Positions 16,941-25,923 are shown, counted from the stretch's first letter. The stretch is DNA of 64,000 nt from Bacteriovoracaceae bacterium UBA6153 (GCA_002428265.1 DIUR01000033.1:62001-126000); one strand, 5' to 3'. Made by a program: numbers and translations. Notes: generated by a model not told the origin, from the sequence alone.

Positions 16941-18098
16941 ATGGAAGACAACTCAACATTTTACATTATTTATCCGCTTGGACTCGCCGACTTTGGTTTA
17001 ATTGAATTAAAGAAAAAATGGGCCATGCATTTTAGTGAATCTCCATTAGAGATACTCTCTGTTGATGAGGGTGGAATTTTAATTAATGTTAAAACACTTC
17101 AGGGATTTGCGCTTAATCATATCTTAAAATCACCTACTCGCATTCTGATCAGATTTGCAGAGTTTAAAGCAAAAGATTTTCCAAAGTTGTTTAATAAAAT
17201 TTCAAAACTACCATGGAAGTCTTTCATGATAGGGGCCACGCCTGAAGTTGAAGCAAGTGCTACCAATTCAAAACTATTTGATTCGAGAAAGATTGAAAAG
17301 GCCCTCAAAGACGGGATTCTTGAGCAGTACCGCAAACAACCCGTTAAGAAAAAATACCTTGATCATTTTGAAGTAAACAAGCAAGCGGAAGATCTTCCAA
17401 CTGTCTATTACCGCGCCGTCGATGATGTTATTACAATAAGCCTTGATACAACGGGAGAGCTTCTTCATAAACGAGGCGAGAAAATCTTTACTGGACTTGC
17501 TCCCATTAGAGAAAGTCTTGCAAGTTTACTTTTAACAGCACTAACAAAAAACATTGAACAAGACTCTTATACTCTCATTGATCCAATGAGTGGTTCTGGA
17601 ACGTTTTTAATTGAAGCTCATGATGCTTACAAAATAAATTTTGATAGAACTTTTTCTTATCAACATTTTCCACTATGGATTGATTACGCTCAGAAAAAGC
17701 AATTTTCGGACTCTTTAGTTTCAAGTGAGAATACACAATTTGACAATTATTATGGATTTGAGATTAACGACGACGTTATTATGTTGGCAGTTAAAAATAC
17801 AGCTAATAAAAAAATCCAGATTAAAAAGGCCGACTTATTAAAATCGGAGTCCAGGATTGCGGGAAATAACCTGGTTATTATCAACCCGCCTTATGGAATA
17901 AGAGTTGGTGATAAAAGTGATATCAATCCTGAGTTCTATAAAAAAGTTATTACAAAAATCAGAGATCTGTATGCTCCTGTGCGCCTAGGAATTATTATTC
18001 CTGATGAACACCGTATGAGCTTTCAAGGAAGCGAAATGGTTGCCCGCATTCCGTTTAAGAATGGCGGACTCCCTGTCACTTTTTTTATTCTGAAATAA
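16941..18098 (+). CDS. RlmL/Trm14-type RNA methyltransferase (THUMP and N6/N2 MTase)
   Basis: 385 residues. The C-terminal Rossmann methyltransferase has DPMSGSGTFLIEAH at about residue 213 (motif I) and NPPYGIRVGD at about 314 (motif IV of amino-methyltransferases). The N-terminal half fits a THUMP-type RNA-binding module. This is the architecture of 23S rRNA guanine-N2 methyltransferases (RlmL N-terminal half) and tRNA Trm14. The exact target is not decided. The stop abuts the stop of the convergent histidine kinase. Confidence 0.8.
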   Translation: MEDNSTFYIIYPLGLADFGLIELKKKWAMHFSESPLEILSVDEGGILINVKTLQGFALNHILKSPTRILIRFAEFKAKDFPKLFNKISKLPWKSFMIGATPEVEASATNSKLFDSRKIEKALKDGILEQYRKQPVKKKYLDHFEVNKQAEDLPTVYYRAVDDVITISLDTTGELLHKRGEKIFTGLAPIRESLASLLLTALTKNIEQDSYTLIDPMSGSGTFLIEAHDAYKINFDRTFSYQHFPLWIDYAQKKQFSDSLVSSENTQFDNYYGFEINDDVIMLAVKNTANKKIQIKKADLLKSESRIAGNNLVIINPPYGIRVGDKSDINPEFYKKVITKIRDLYAPVRLGIIIPDEHRMSFQGSEMVARIPFKNGGLPVTFFILK

Positions 18099-19505
18099 TT
18101 AATCGATATTAAATTTAATTAACAATGTAGCACCGTTGCCATCTTCGTTGTTTTTGATCTGCATAGAGGCCGAATGAATTTCACAAATTTTGGCCATAAT
18201 AACAGCGCCAAGACCTACTGAAATTTTCCCTTCTGTATTGTCATTGATTCTTCTTGTTGCACGTTTTTTCCCAAAGGTTGCAATATCTTCAGCACTCAAA
18301 GAGTTTCCATCATTTGTAATTTCAATAACGATATACTGATCAGCAAGTTTTACAATTGCAGAGACAGATGAATGTGCATTAGTGACAGCATTTGAAAGAG
18401 CATTTTTCATCAGACGTTGAAAAAGATGATGGTCTGCTTTAGCAAAATAAAAGTCGTCACATACAAAGTTAACTTTAATATTTTTGTGCGTTTCGTTTAA
18501 CACCTGTACTTCGTGTTGAATAACATCGCAGACATCAACACTTGCAAACTTACCGCGGTATTTTAAGTCGTGTACACCAGATAGGAAAAGTAAATCTTCA
18601 ACCAAATGATGAAAATACTCTACTTCTTTTAAAGACATCTGAAGATTGTCTTCTCGCATTTCCTTATTCATACGCTCACCTTGAAACAGTAAGCTCTCAA
18701 GCAAACTCTTCATCGAGGCAACTGGTGTTCGAAGGTCGTGAGCAAGTTCTTGAAGAAGTTTTCTTCTCATGCTGTCGACATCTCGCAAATCGACAACCAG
18801 CTTTTCAATTTCTTCGGCCATCTGGTTGAACTCCAGCATCAATTCACTGGCCTCATCAATCTTAGAAATAGGAAATCTCGCTTTAAGGTCTCCTGTTTTA
18901 AGCGCTCTTAAAACATCTCCGGCCACACGTGCCTGCCTCTTCATAAAATAGAGAACGAGAAGAGATGAAGCAGTTATAACAAATAAAATAATCACAAACG
19001 TTAAGATTAGCGGCAGCATGAACATGGGAAGAGGTCTTCCACCTGGACCTTTCCCCATTTCTTTTCCTGGTGGCGGCCCTGGGGGAAGAAAACTAAAAAC
19101 AAGAAAGCTTTCGCCATCATAATTGTAAACCTGATCTTTAAACATTTTAAAGTCAGTAATCCTGGAATCGATTTCTTGAAATTCGCCGATCTCTCTAGGA
19201 AGAGCGTAAGGAGAATTTTCTTTTGTGACAACCAAGATCTTCATTGGTGGTCGCCCTCGTCCGGGACGATTGGGTCTTGAAAATTCGTTATACTCTTTTA
19301 CGATTTCAGCAATCGGCATCTGAGTTTTTGTATGAATGAGCTCAATTGTTCTCAGCGCTTCAGGAATAAAATGATTTTCAATTCTTTTTTCCTGAGAATT
19401 TAAAATGATGTGAGTTCCAAAAAAACCCAAGGTTACGGCAAGTGCACTGATCACAAATGATGCCAGAACAAACTTAAGCAATAATTTTTTATTTTTACCA
19501 ATCAT
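18099..19505 (-). CDS. Membrane sensor histidine kinase
   Basis: 468 residues. A transmembrane helix at about 9-34, an extracytoplasmic loop at about 35-160 and a second helix at about 161-188 are followed by HAMP, HisKA with phosphoacceptor H256 (LQELAHDLRTP) and an HATPase domain with an N-box (LMKNALSNAVTNAH) and a G-box-like ISVGLGAVIM. The sensor loop ends in a Pro/Gly/Met-rich stretch at 140-161, similar to the N-terminus of the exported protein two genes upstream. Its ATG overlaps the response-regulator stop (ATGA), so the two are coupled. Confidence 0.93.
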   Translation of the reverse strand: MIGKNKKLLLKFVLASFVISALAVTLGFFGTHIILNSQEKRIENHFIPEALRTIELIHTKTQMPIAEIVKEYNEFSRPNRPGRGRPPMKILVVTKENSPYALPREIGEFQEIDSRITDFKMFKDQVYNYDGESFLVFSFLPPGPPPGKEMGKGPGGRPLPMFMLPLILTFVIILFVITASSLLVLYFMKRQARVAGDVLRALKTGDLKARFPISKIDEASELMLEFNQMAEEIEKLVVDLRDVDSMRRKLLQELAHDLRTPVASMKSLLESLLFQGERMNKEMREDNLQMSLKEVEYFHHLVEDLLFLSGVHDLKYRGKFASVDVCDVIQHEVQVLNETHKNIKVNFVCDDFYFAKADHHLFQRLMKNALSNAVTNAHSSVSAIVKLADQYIVIEITNDGNSLSAEDIATFGKKRATRRINDNTEGKISVGLGAVIMAKICEIHSASMQIKNNEDGNGATLLIKFNID

Positions 19506-20188
19506 AGAGCTTCACCACTTTCCTGGACTTCCAGTTTATAGCCAACCCCATAGACAGATTTAATCTGTACTGCATTTACTTCATGGGACTTTAACTGTTT
19601 TCTAATATGACTGATATGTGAGTCAATGGTGCGATCAAAAATTTCATTGGCCTTCCCAAGAAACTCCATGAGGCGATCTCTCGTGACAATCTTTTCAGCA
19701 TTGCTAGAAAGAAAATAAAGAATTTGAATTTCTGTATTATTGAACTCAATGAGCTTTCCATTAAAAAAAACTTCTCGGCTATCAAGATCAATTTTCAAAT
19801 CGCGGTAACTGGCATTCGCCTTCGTTCCTGTAACTTCTCTAGTATGAGCTTTAATTCGGGCCAGGAGCTCTCTTTGACTGAAGGGCTTTCTTAAAAAATC
19901 ATTCCCGCCAGCATCGAAGGCCTTAAGAAGAGAGTCTTCATCTGTCTGCGCCGTTAAAAAGAGGATAGGTACTTTGCTAAATTCTGCACGAAGTTTTTTA
20001 CATAACGAAATACCGTTTCCATCAGGAAGACCGATATCTAAAAGCATACAATCAAAAGTATTTTTATCTACCAGTGTTTTGACACCTTCAACACTTTGGC
20101 TCCAGAGAACATTGAAGTCCTCAAGCTCTAGCGTATTCTTAATACTCTTTCCCAGGATCGGATCATCTTCAACTAGTAGCACAAGCAT
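19502..20188 (-). CDS. OmpR-family response regulator
   Basis: 228 residues. Receiver domain with acidic pocket E7-D8-D9, phosphoacceptor D51 (MLLDIGLPDGNG) and the conserved Lys in FLRKPFS. The C-terminal winged helix contains RDLKIDLDSREVFFNG and TIDSHISHIRKQL. It probably answers the coupled histidine kinase and controls the operon headed by the Met-rich exported protein. The start is 3 bases after the stop of that gene. Confidence 0.93.
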   Translation of the reverse strand: MLVLLVEDDPILGKSIKNTLELEDFNVLWSQSVEGVKTLVDKNTFDCMLLDIGLPDGNGISLCKKLRAEFSKVPILFLTAQTDEDSLLKAFDAGGNDFLRKPFSQRELLARIKAHTREVTGTKANASYRDLKIDLDSREVFFNGKLIEFNNTEIQILYFLSSNAEKIVTRDRLMEFLGKANEIFDRTIDSHISHIRKQLKSHEVNAVQIKSVYGVGYKLEVQESGEAL

Positions 20189-20191
20189 ATC

Positions 20192-21322
20192 TTAATTCCC
20201 CATAGTCATCATCGGATACTGAAAAGAGTTGTAGGCATTATAGGCATTGAATGGATTTGTTTGTTGTTGCTGTTGTCCATAAGGATTAAACATCATATTC
20301 GACTGCCCATACATCATATTTGTATTATTATAGTTTACATTCTGGCCATAATTCAACTGACTGTTTTGCATTTGATTCATGCCCATTGAGTACTGAGGTC
20401 TCATTCGACGATTTTGTTGCTGTCCCATTTGCATTTGTCCCATTCCCATTTGCTGCCCGCCCATCTGCATCCCATTATTTTGCTGGCCCATTGTTTGAGA
20501 TGGAAAATTCATAAACTGCACTCCATAAGAGTTTTGATTCATCATCTCCATCTGTTGCCCCATTGCTCCTGAGTTCTGCTGGCCCATGTTCATATTCATA
20601 CTCATAGATCCACCACGTGGAGGGCTTCCTCCACCACCGGCCATTCTTTTTTCTGGAGGTCTTTCTTGATTTCTCTCTTGATTTCTTTCAGGAGGTCCAC
20701 CGCGAAATTTATCAGGACTTTCTTCACGAGGTTTATTTTTTGCCATCTCTGCCATTAGTTCTTTTTTAACTTCTTCTTTTAAGTCTTTTTTTATTTTAGC
20801 TAATTCTTCTTCAGACATCACAAGCTTTGCGGCCTTCGCTGCGTCTTTCATGGAATCAGTTGTAACCTTTTCAAGTACGGCCGGAGTCTTACCTTCTCCA
20901 CAAGCATCATGCTCTTTTTTAGGAAGCATCTTTTCCAAAAGTGCTTTCAAGTCTTTTAACATGGAAACTTTTTCAAGAGCTCGCTCCGACTTCATTTTTT
21001 CAAAATCTGGACGCTCTCCCTTAGATCTCTCGTCATCCATTTTCTTTTTTCTGGCAGTCTCTAGTGACGAAAAAAAATCGGTCACAACTTTTGCTTCTTT
21101 ATTTTTTTCATAGAGCGCTTGAAAGACAATCGCTTCCGCTTCATCTTTAAAGATGTTGTCTTCTTTTTTGTATTCGAATTTTATTTTGGTGATGTCATCC
21201 ATCTGCATGCCAGGAGATCTTCCAGGGCCACCTGGGCCGTGCCCCGGAGGGGGGAAATCAAGAGCAGAAACTTCTCTTGATAAAACTAAAAGTGCTGTTA
21301 AGGATACAACAAATCTGACCAT
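20192..21322 (-). CDS. Exported Met/Gln/Asn-rich low-complexity protein linked to a two-component system
   Basis: 376 residues. Signal peptide at about 1-20, then a Pro/Gly stretch (PPPGHGPGGPGR, residues 24-35). A charged helical region with many Lys/Glu spans about 45-210. From about 225 to the end lies a low-complexity tail with repeated MGQQ, GMQMGGQQ and MNQ units. The tail is very rich in Met, Gln, Asn and Gly and has almost no charge. It is the first gene of an operon with the OmpR-type regulator and kinase, so it may be the regulated periplasmic effector, as Spy/CpxP or ZraP are for their systems. Met-rich tails can bind copper(I). Both ideas are inference; no family is recognised. 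Confidence 0.7.
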   Translation of the reverse strand: MVRFVVSLTALLVLSREVSALDFPPPGHGPGGPGRSPGMQMDDITKIKFEYKKEDNIFKDEAEAIVFQALYEKNKEAKVVTDFFSSLETARKKKMDDERSKGERPDFEKMKSERALEKVSMLKDLKALLEKMLPKKEHDACGEGKTPAVLEKVTTDSMKDAAKAAKLVMSEEELAKIKKDLKEEVKKELMAEMAKNKPREESPDKFRGGPPERNQERNQERPPEKRMAGGGGSPPRGGSMSMNMNMGQQNSGAMGQQMEMMNQNSYGVQFMNFPSQTMGQQNNGMQMGGQQMGMGQMQMGQQQNRRMRPQYSMGMNQMQNSQLNYGQNVNYNNTNMMYGQSNMMFNPYGQQQQQTNPFNAYNAYNSFQYPMMTMGN

Positions 21323-21383
21323 GATAACCCCTTAGTGATTTAATAGAGTCATTATAGTCAGACAATGTTGAAAGATCGTGGAA

Positions 21384-21397
21384 AGGGGTAATCCCCT
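21384..21397 (-). terminator. Short hairpin between the U32 operon and the Met-rich gene
   Basis: AGGGG and CCCCT pair around TAAT, followed on the minus strand by TTCC. The stem is GC-rich but the T run is minimal. It could instead be a regulatory site upstream of the Met-rich gene. Confidence 0.35.
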
Positions 21398-21430
21398 AAT
21401 CTTACTAGCTTTTTTTAATTGTGGAAGAAA

Positions 21431-22630
21431 TTATTTTTGAATTAAATACACCTGAGTCTTTGCAACTACACCACTAATGAAAGGAAGAAGAACAACCTCA
21501 TTCATGGCCGCACTCTCTTTTAACTTTCCAGTGGTATCAGTTAAGCTCTTAAGTCCTAGAGTTTTAGTTTTCCCTTCTGGAGTAATGAGCTGAACTTCAT
21601 CCCCTGACTTAAGATTCAAGTGGCTAGACTTTATTAAAAGCGCCATCTGCTGGTCTCTTTCAACATCGACGATCTCACCAATGTAGTTGTCATCTTGTCT
21701 TTGGATTCTTTTATTTTTTAATTTTGTAAAAAGCACATCCGTTTTATTGATATTGTAAAATCCTTTGATCATAGGACGAGGATGTTCTGCTTTTATTTCT
21801 GCAATCTCAGAATGAGCAATACGCCCCTTAAAAAGATCAATACAGTTTTCCAGATGGCCAAAACTATCATCAAAACGTAAGTCAAATCTTACTGCTGCAA
21901 TTTTGAGAGATTTTAATTCTTCCAAATGATCCAGAAGATAGAGATCCTTCACGTTGAACATAAAAGTTCCGTGACGGTTTTCAATCAGAGGAAATCCAGC
22001 ATGAGGACTCTCCTCGCTCGTTCCATAGGCTTCAATATTCTTTTCAAACTCAGCTTGAATAGATTCTTTATTAACGGGAGATAAAAGAAGTCTTGGAGAA
22101 TAAAAAAGCAAGATGCGGCCAAAGACCAGCACTTCCAGATCATTTTTTAAATCACTTGCGTATTTACCAAGATGCTCACGTGAGAGTTCATTAGAGAGAA
22201 CGAGTCTATCTAACTGCTCACCTAAAAAATCACTCCAGCGAGAAAGACCTGCATAGTTATGGTTTCCATTTTCCATAATCAGCTGCACTTTTAGCCATGG
22301 AAATTTTTCTTTTATAAAGTTTAAGGCCCCCGGGTCTTGGACTCTTACGGCCTTGAACTCATGAAGAGGCAATTTCGAAACGAGCTCAACATTTTTTTGA
22401 AAAAGAGTTTCTTGTTGAAGTACATCCCACTCTAAAACGAGTTGAAGTTTTGCTTTTTGATTAAAGACAATCATCTCTTCAAAACCAGCAATCGTATTTT
22501 CACTATAGCGGCTTAAAAAAGCATTGCCGATAATAACTTCCAGCTCGCTTCTATCAATGCGATTTGTTTCAACCAGAATACTTAATTCTTTTAACTGAGT
22601 CAGATTTTCTGCATAGGTTATAAACTTCAT
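21431..22630 (-). CDS. U32-peptidase-family protein lacking the Fe-S cysteines
   Basis: 399 residues. The TIM-barrel part (FKAVRVQDPGALNFIK, VLVFGRILLFYSPRLLLSPV) and the C-terminal beta domain (IGEIVDVERDQQMALLI, LKSGDEVQLITPEG) place it in the U32 family, which now includes RNA hydroxylases and UbiU/UbiV. It has essentially no cysteines apart from one in ENCIDLF, so it cannot hold the 4Fe-4S cluster of its operon partner. Its ATG overlaps the partner's stop (ATGA). I infer a non-catalytic or regulatory partner, analogous to other U32 pairs. Confidence 0.75.
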   Translation of the reverse strand: MKFITYAENLTQLKELSILVETNRIDRSELEVIIGNAFLSRYSENTIAGFEEMIVFNQKAKLQLVLEWDVLQQETLFQKNVELVSKLPLHEFKAVRVQDPGALNFIKEKFPWLKVQLIMENGNHNYAGLSRWSDFLGEQLDRLVLSNELSREHLGKYASDLKNDLEVLVFGRILLFYSPRLLLSPVNKESIQAEFEKNIEAYGTSEESPHAGFPLIENRHGTFMFNVKDLYLLDHLEELKSLKIAAVRFDLRFDDSFGHLENCIDLFKGRIAHSEIAEIKAEHPRPMIKGFYNINKTDVLFTKLKNKRIQRQDDNYIGEIVDVERDQQMALLIKSSHLNLKSGDEVQLITPEGKTKTLGLKSLTDTTGKLKESAAMNEVVLLPFISGVVAKTQVYLIQK

Positions 22631-23847
22631 ACAGCTGCACTCACATTATTAATTTTTCGTCTGATGATATTAAATCTCTCAGCGCCGGCGATATAAGGAA
22701 CTTTCACCACACTACCAGGCTTTGATTTTGGAACATTGATATTGGCAATCGATTTTACTGAATCAATGGTATGGTTAATAGTCACACCAGAAAAAGGCAT
22801 GATCTCTAGCGTGTCTCCAGCAGTGAAAGCACTTCTGACTTCTAAAAGAATATGTTCTTGGTCTTTGACTTCCAGGATAACACCCGTAACGACATATTCA
22901 TTATCATCACTTTCTCTTTGATTATAAATTGAAGACTCGTCAGCATGCGTGTCGAGACTTCCTGTTGTATAATCTCTATGAGAAATCTTTCTTAGCTCTT
23001 CTTCCCAACGGATAAGATCATCAGATAAAAAATTTCCATGTGCTTTATAGTAGGCCAGAGCTTCTGAGTACACTTTTGAAACCGTCGCTGCATAATAATG
23101 GCTCTTATTTCTTCCTTCAACTTTAAGAGAGTCAATTCCTGCTTCAATAAACTCTGTCAGCATGCGAATGCCTTCCAGGTCTTTTGAACTCATGAAATAG
23201 GCCTTTTTAGCTTCTTCATTATTTTTATAATCTATCGAGTATTCAAATCGACATGAGTGAGCGCATCCTCCGCGATTAGAGTCACGGCCTTGAGTATAAT
23301 TTGAAATTACACAGTTTCCGGAAAACGCCATACACATTGATCCGTGTACGAACATTTCTATTTCTAATCCAGTTTCTTCTTTGATTTTTTTTGCTTCTTT
23401 GATGGTGACTTCTCGTCCTAGAACAATTCTCGTCACTCCCATCTTCTTCCATAATTTTGCGGACTCAACGTTCAAGCAGCTTGCTTGTGTTGATAAATGC
23501 ACGACTAAATTAGAGTGTTTTTGAATTTCAGTGATGACCCCAAGATCAGAAACAATAACGGCATCAACTTTGAGTTCACTTAACAGACTTAAAAACTCAG
23601 GTAACTCTTCTAAATCCTTATCGTGAAGGAAGCTATTTAATACAACGTAGACCATCGATCCGCGCGAATGAGCAAACTCCACTCCTTCTCTTAATTCTTG
23701 AGCAGTAAAATTGTCAGAGGCCTGACGAAGGCCGAATTTTTGTCCACCTAAATAGACGGCGTCGGCACCATAAAGCACGGCCACCTTAAGTTTTTCAAGG
23801 CTGCCTGCAGGCGATAATAGTTCTGGGGTCCACACTGTGTTGGTCAT
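22627..23847 (-). CDS. trhP: U32-family tRNA hydroxylation protein (TrhP/YegQ type)
   Basis: 406 residues. PELLSPAGSLEKLKVAVLYG and ADAVYLGGQKFGLRQ at the N-terminus are TrhP/RlhA-type sentences. Four cysteines, C172, C179, C195 and C199 (in SMCMAFSGNC and GGCAHSC), match the Fe-S cluster ligands of the family. TrhP in other bacteria hydroxylates U34 of tRNA using prephenate-derived chemistry. It is somewhat shorter than E. coli TrhP. RlhA or another U32 hydroxylase is the alternative; operon coupling to a Cys-less paralogue is unusual for TrhP. Confidence 0.8.
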   Translation of the reverse strand: MTNTVWTPELLSPAGSLEKLKVAVLYGADAVYLGGQKFGLRQASDNFTAQELREGVEFAHSRGSMVYVVLNSFLHDKDLEELPEFLSLLSELKVDAVIVSDLGVITEIQKHSNLVVHLSTQASCLNVESAKLWKKMGVTRIVLGREVTIKEAKKIKEETGLEIEMFVHGSMCMAFSGNCVISNYTQGRDSNRGGCAHSCRFEYSIDYKNNEEAKKAYFMSSKDLEGIRMLTEFIEAGIDSLKVEGRNKSHYYAATVSKVYSEALAYYKAHGNFLSDDLIRWEEELRKISHRDYTTGSLDTHADESSIYNQRESDDNEYVVTGVILEVKDQEHILLEVRSAFTAGDTLEIMPFSGVTINHTIDSVKSIANINVPKSKPGSVVKVPYIAGAERFNIIRRKINNVSAAV

Positions 23848-23905
23848 ACTTTTCCTCTAATATTTCACCCTTTTAGATACCAAAAAAATCCAATACAATC
23901 AAAGT

Positions 23906-25057
23906 ATGTTAAAAAAGTTACTCATTTTGATCCTCGTTGGGCTTATAGGTGCAAGTGCCTACTTATATTGGGGATTTTCCCAGAAGCGCACTCTCATTAC
24001 CCCATACCCTTATAGCTTCCTAAACACATTTGATGAAAATTATGCCAAAGACCACGCAGAATCAATTAGAAGAGCAGAAAATTCTAAGATTCTGATCGTC
24101 GGTGATCGTATGGGAAAAAGCCTTGATCCCTATACAGAGGAGCTTTCATTAAGCTTTAAGGATGCCCTAAAAACTCCTCCTACTATCTACAACTGGAGTG
24201 AAGATAACGAAGGGCTCTTTAGAACCATTCATAAATTGAAGATGCTTAAAAAAATTCCACCTGTGATTATTTATTTTGGTGCAAGTAGTGAGCTTTTTGA
24301 AAAGAAATTTGATGTTTTAGACAAAAAGAAAATTGAGAAAAATTTTAATGTTTACGATGATGAAAAATTAATTTCACTCATCATCACTTTTCCGTGGATT
24401 TCAAATATTCTTTATCAAGATATTAAGTATTTTGATCTGGCCGGATTCACACCCTACAATAATTTTCTCGCAGCTCCGATGAAGATCAAAGAAAAAGAGC
24501 TTTATTTCAAAATCTTTGAGTACGAAACGAAAGAACTCATTGAGTTCGCCAAAGAAAAAAAGAGTAATCTGATTTTTATCACCACTCCGATCAATCTGGA
24601 AGTTGAGCCAAAAGAAGTCTGCGCTCACTCAAGTACTGCTGATGTGATCGAGCTTCAACAAGAAATAGCCGCCGAGGTTAAAGAAGGGGCCTATAAGTCT
24701 TCCCTTCCCAAATCCATGGAACTGGCCGAAGTGACACCTGCTAATGCTAGAACGTTTTATCTTCTAGGACTCTCTGCAATGGGCAGTGGAGACAAACAAC
24801 TGGCCCGTGAGTCACTTTCAAAGGCCGCGGTCTTTGATTGCTCTAATTGGCGAGGTGGCGCGGTTTACAACTCAATTATTAAGTCACAGGCCCAGGCCTC
24901 TCAAGTTCAGCTTGTGGATTTTGATCAGTACATGACTTCAAAGCTATCGGATGAAGGATTATTTTTTGATGAAATCATGCCGCAGAATATTTTTTACCAA
25001 AGCATGATCAAAGAACTCGGTGACATAATAAAGAAAACATTAAGTATTAATGAATAA
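23906..25057 (+). CDS. Membrane-anchored protein with degenerate SGNH-hydrolase-like domain
   Basis: 383 residues. One N-terminal membrane segment (LLILILVGLIGASAYLYWGF). ILIVGDRMGKSLDPY resembles SGNH block I, but the nucleophile Ser is replaced by Arg. IIYFGASSELF sits where block III would be, and LFFDEIMPQNIFYQ lies at a block V position without the expected His. A TPR-like helical insert (FYLLGLSAMGSGDKQLARE) precedes it. This suggests a catalytically dead SGNH fold exposed to the periplasm. The next gene, a cNMP-binding protein, starts 12 bases after the stop, so they form an operon. Family assignment is tentative. Confidence 0.55.
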   Translation: MLKKLLILILVGLIGASAYLYWGFSQKRTLITPYPYSFLNTFDENYAKDHAESIRRAENSKILIVGDRMGKSLDPYTEELSLSFKDALKTPPTIYNWSEDNEGLFRTIHKLKMLKKIPPVIIYFGASSELFEKKFDVLDKKKIEKNFNVYDDEKLISLIITFPWISNILYQDIKYFDLAGFTPYNNFLAAPMKIKEKELYFKIFEYETKELIEFAKEKKSNLIFITTPINLEVEPKEVCAHSSTADVIELQQEIAAEVKEGAYKSSLPKSMELAEVTPANARTFYLLGLSAMGSGDKQLARESLSKAAVFDCSNWRGGAVYNSIIKSQAQASQVQLVDFDQYMTSKLSDEGLFFDEIMPQNIFYQSMIKELGDIIKKTLSINE

Positions 25058-25069
25058 GGAGACACCACT

Positions 25070-25528
25070 ATGATGGACGTTGAAGGAACAGTAAAAATCA
25101 GTCTTAAAAAAGATGAGTTTTTATTTCTGGCCGAAGAAGAAGAAAGTGATCTCTTCGTTATTCAAAAAGGCAAAGTTATGGTCTTCGTGCAAAAGGGATC
25201 GCAAATTATTCCTGTCGCCTACCTTGGTGCTGGTGAGTATATTGGAGAGCTTACTTTCTTCGATGAAGGGCATAGAAGTGCATCTATCTTATGCATGGAA
25301 AGCACTGATTTTATCAAGATTCCAGTAGAGGAAATGCATAAACATTGTCCAGCATGGATGAAAGTTATAGGTCAGCAACTTACAAAAAAGATAAGAGAAG
25401 GTGACGAATTAATAAGGTCAAAAGGTATCCGTAAAAAAAATGTAGAGGGCATAAAACCCCTATCAATTGAAGAGCAAACTCATTGTTTTAAGTTGGTCGA
25501 TCAAAGAAAACAAAATAAATCTTCGTAA
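25070..25528 (+). CDS. Cyclic-nucleotide-binding-domain protein without DNA-binding domain
   Basis: 152 residues. FVIQKGKVMVFVQKG, YLGAGEYIGELTFFDEGHRSA and FIKIPVEEM form a cNMP-binding beta-roll. The phosphate cassette GEYIGELTFFDEGHRSA keeps the G-E-L-x-x-x and R-S-A core. No C-terminal helix-turn-helix follows, so it is not a Crp/Fnr regulator; it may sense c-di-GMP or cAMP and act on partner proteins. A Shine-Dalgarno AGGAG precedes ATGATG. It is cotranscribed with the upstream SGNH-like gene. Confidence 0.8.
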   Translation: MMDVEGTVKISLKKDEFLFLAEEEESDLFVIQKGKVMVFVQKGSQIIPVAYLGAGEYIGELTFFDEGHRSASILCMESTDFIKIPVEEMHKHCPAWMKVIGQQLTKKIREGDELIRSKGIRKKNVEGIKPLSIEEQTHCFKLVDQRKQNKSS

Positions 25529-25587
25529 AAACCGAGTTTCTCGGTGTCATTAAAACACCAAAACAGATGTAAGTTGTAAGGAAAATC

Positions 25588-25604
25588 TTGGCACAGAACT
25601 AGCA
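25588..25604 (+). promoter_or_regulatory. Sigma-54-type promoter for the small lipoprotein
   Basis: TTGGCACAGAACTAGCA keeps the invariant GG and GC with the exact -24/-12 spacing (TGGCAC-N5-TxGCA), with two deviations from consensus. Transcription would begin near 25615, leaving a leader of about 65 bases that ends in AAGGAGG before the ATG at 25682. Confidence 0.55.
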
Positions 25605-25681
25605 ATATATCTAAGTAGGAATGGAGAAAGGATTTCTTCATTAGATGACTGTAAAAATGTCTATCACTACAAGGAGGTTAT

Positions 25682-25888
25682 ATGAGTTTTATAACATTGA
25701 AAAAGAGTTTAGTAACACTCTCAATTTCACTGATTACTGTCTTATCTCTTGCAGGTTGTTCGTCTTCTCCAAGTAGAGATGTTGCCCAAGACAAAGAACA
25801 TCAGGATGCGGTTTCAAAAATTCGAGATAACGAATACGCTCCTCACAAATTTCACGACAAACGATTTGAGAGAAATAACCAGTACTAA
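25682..25888 (+). CDS. Small lipoprotein
   Basis: 68 residues. A signal sequence ends in LSLAGC, a good lipobox, giving a mature lipopeptide of about 40 residues starting CSSSPSRD. It is hydrophilic with many His, Lys and Asp residues and has no recognisable domain. AAGGAGG lies 5 bases upstream of the ATG, so it should be strongly translated. It is monocistronic: a sigma-54-like site lies upstream and a strong terminator downstream. Confidence 0.8.
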   Translation: MSFITLKKSLVTLSISLITVLSLAGCSSSPSRDVAQDKEHQDAVSKIRDNEYAPHKFHDKRFERNNQY

Positions 25889-25893
25889 AAATT

Positions 25894-25923
25894 AAAAAGC
25901 TCCCTTATGGGAGCTTTTTTTTT
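25894..25923 (+). terminator. Strong rho-independent terminator after the lipoprotein
   Basis: GCTCCC and GGGAGC pair around TTAT, flanked by AAAAA before and nine T residues after. The A run also lets it act on the opposite strand. Confidence 0.9.

Noticed and set aside
20320..21335. Plus-strand frames opposite the Met/Gln-rich gene
   Set aside because: They arise from biased codons of the low-complexity gene on the minus strand; that gene has a signal peptide and operon context.
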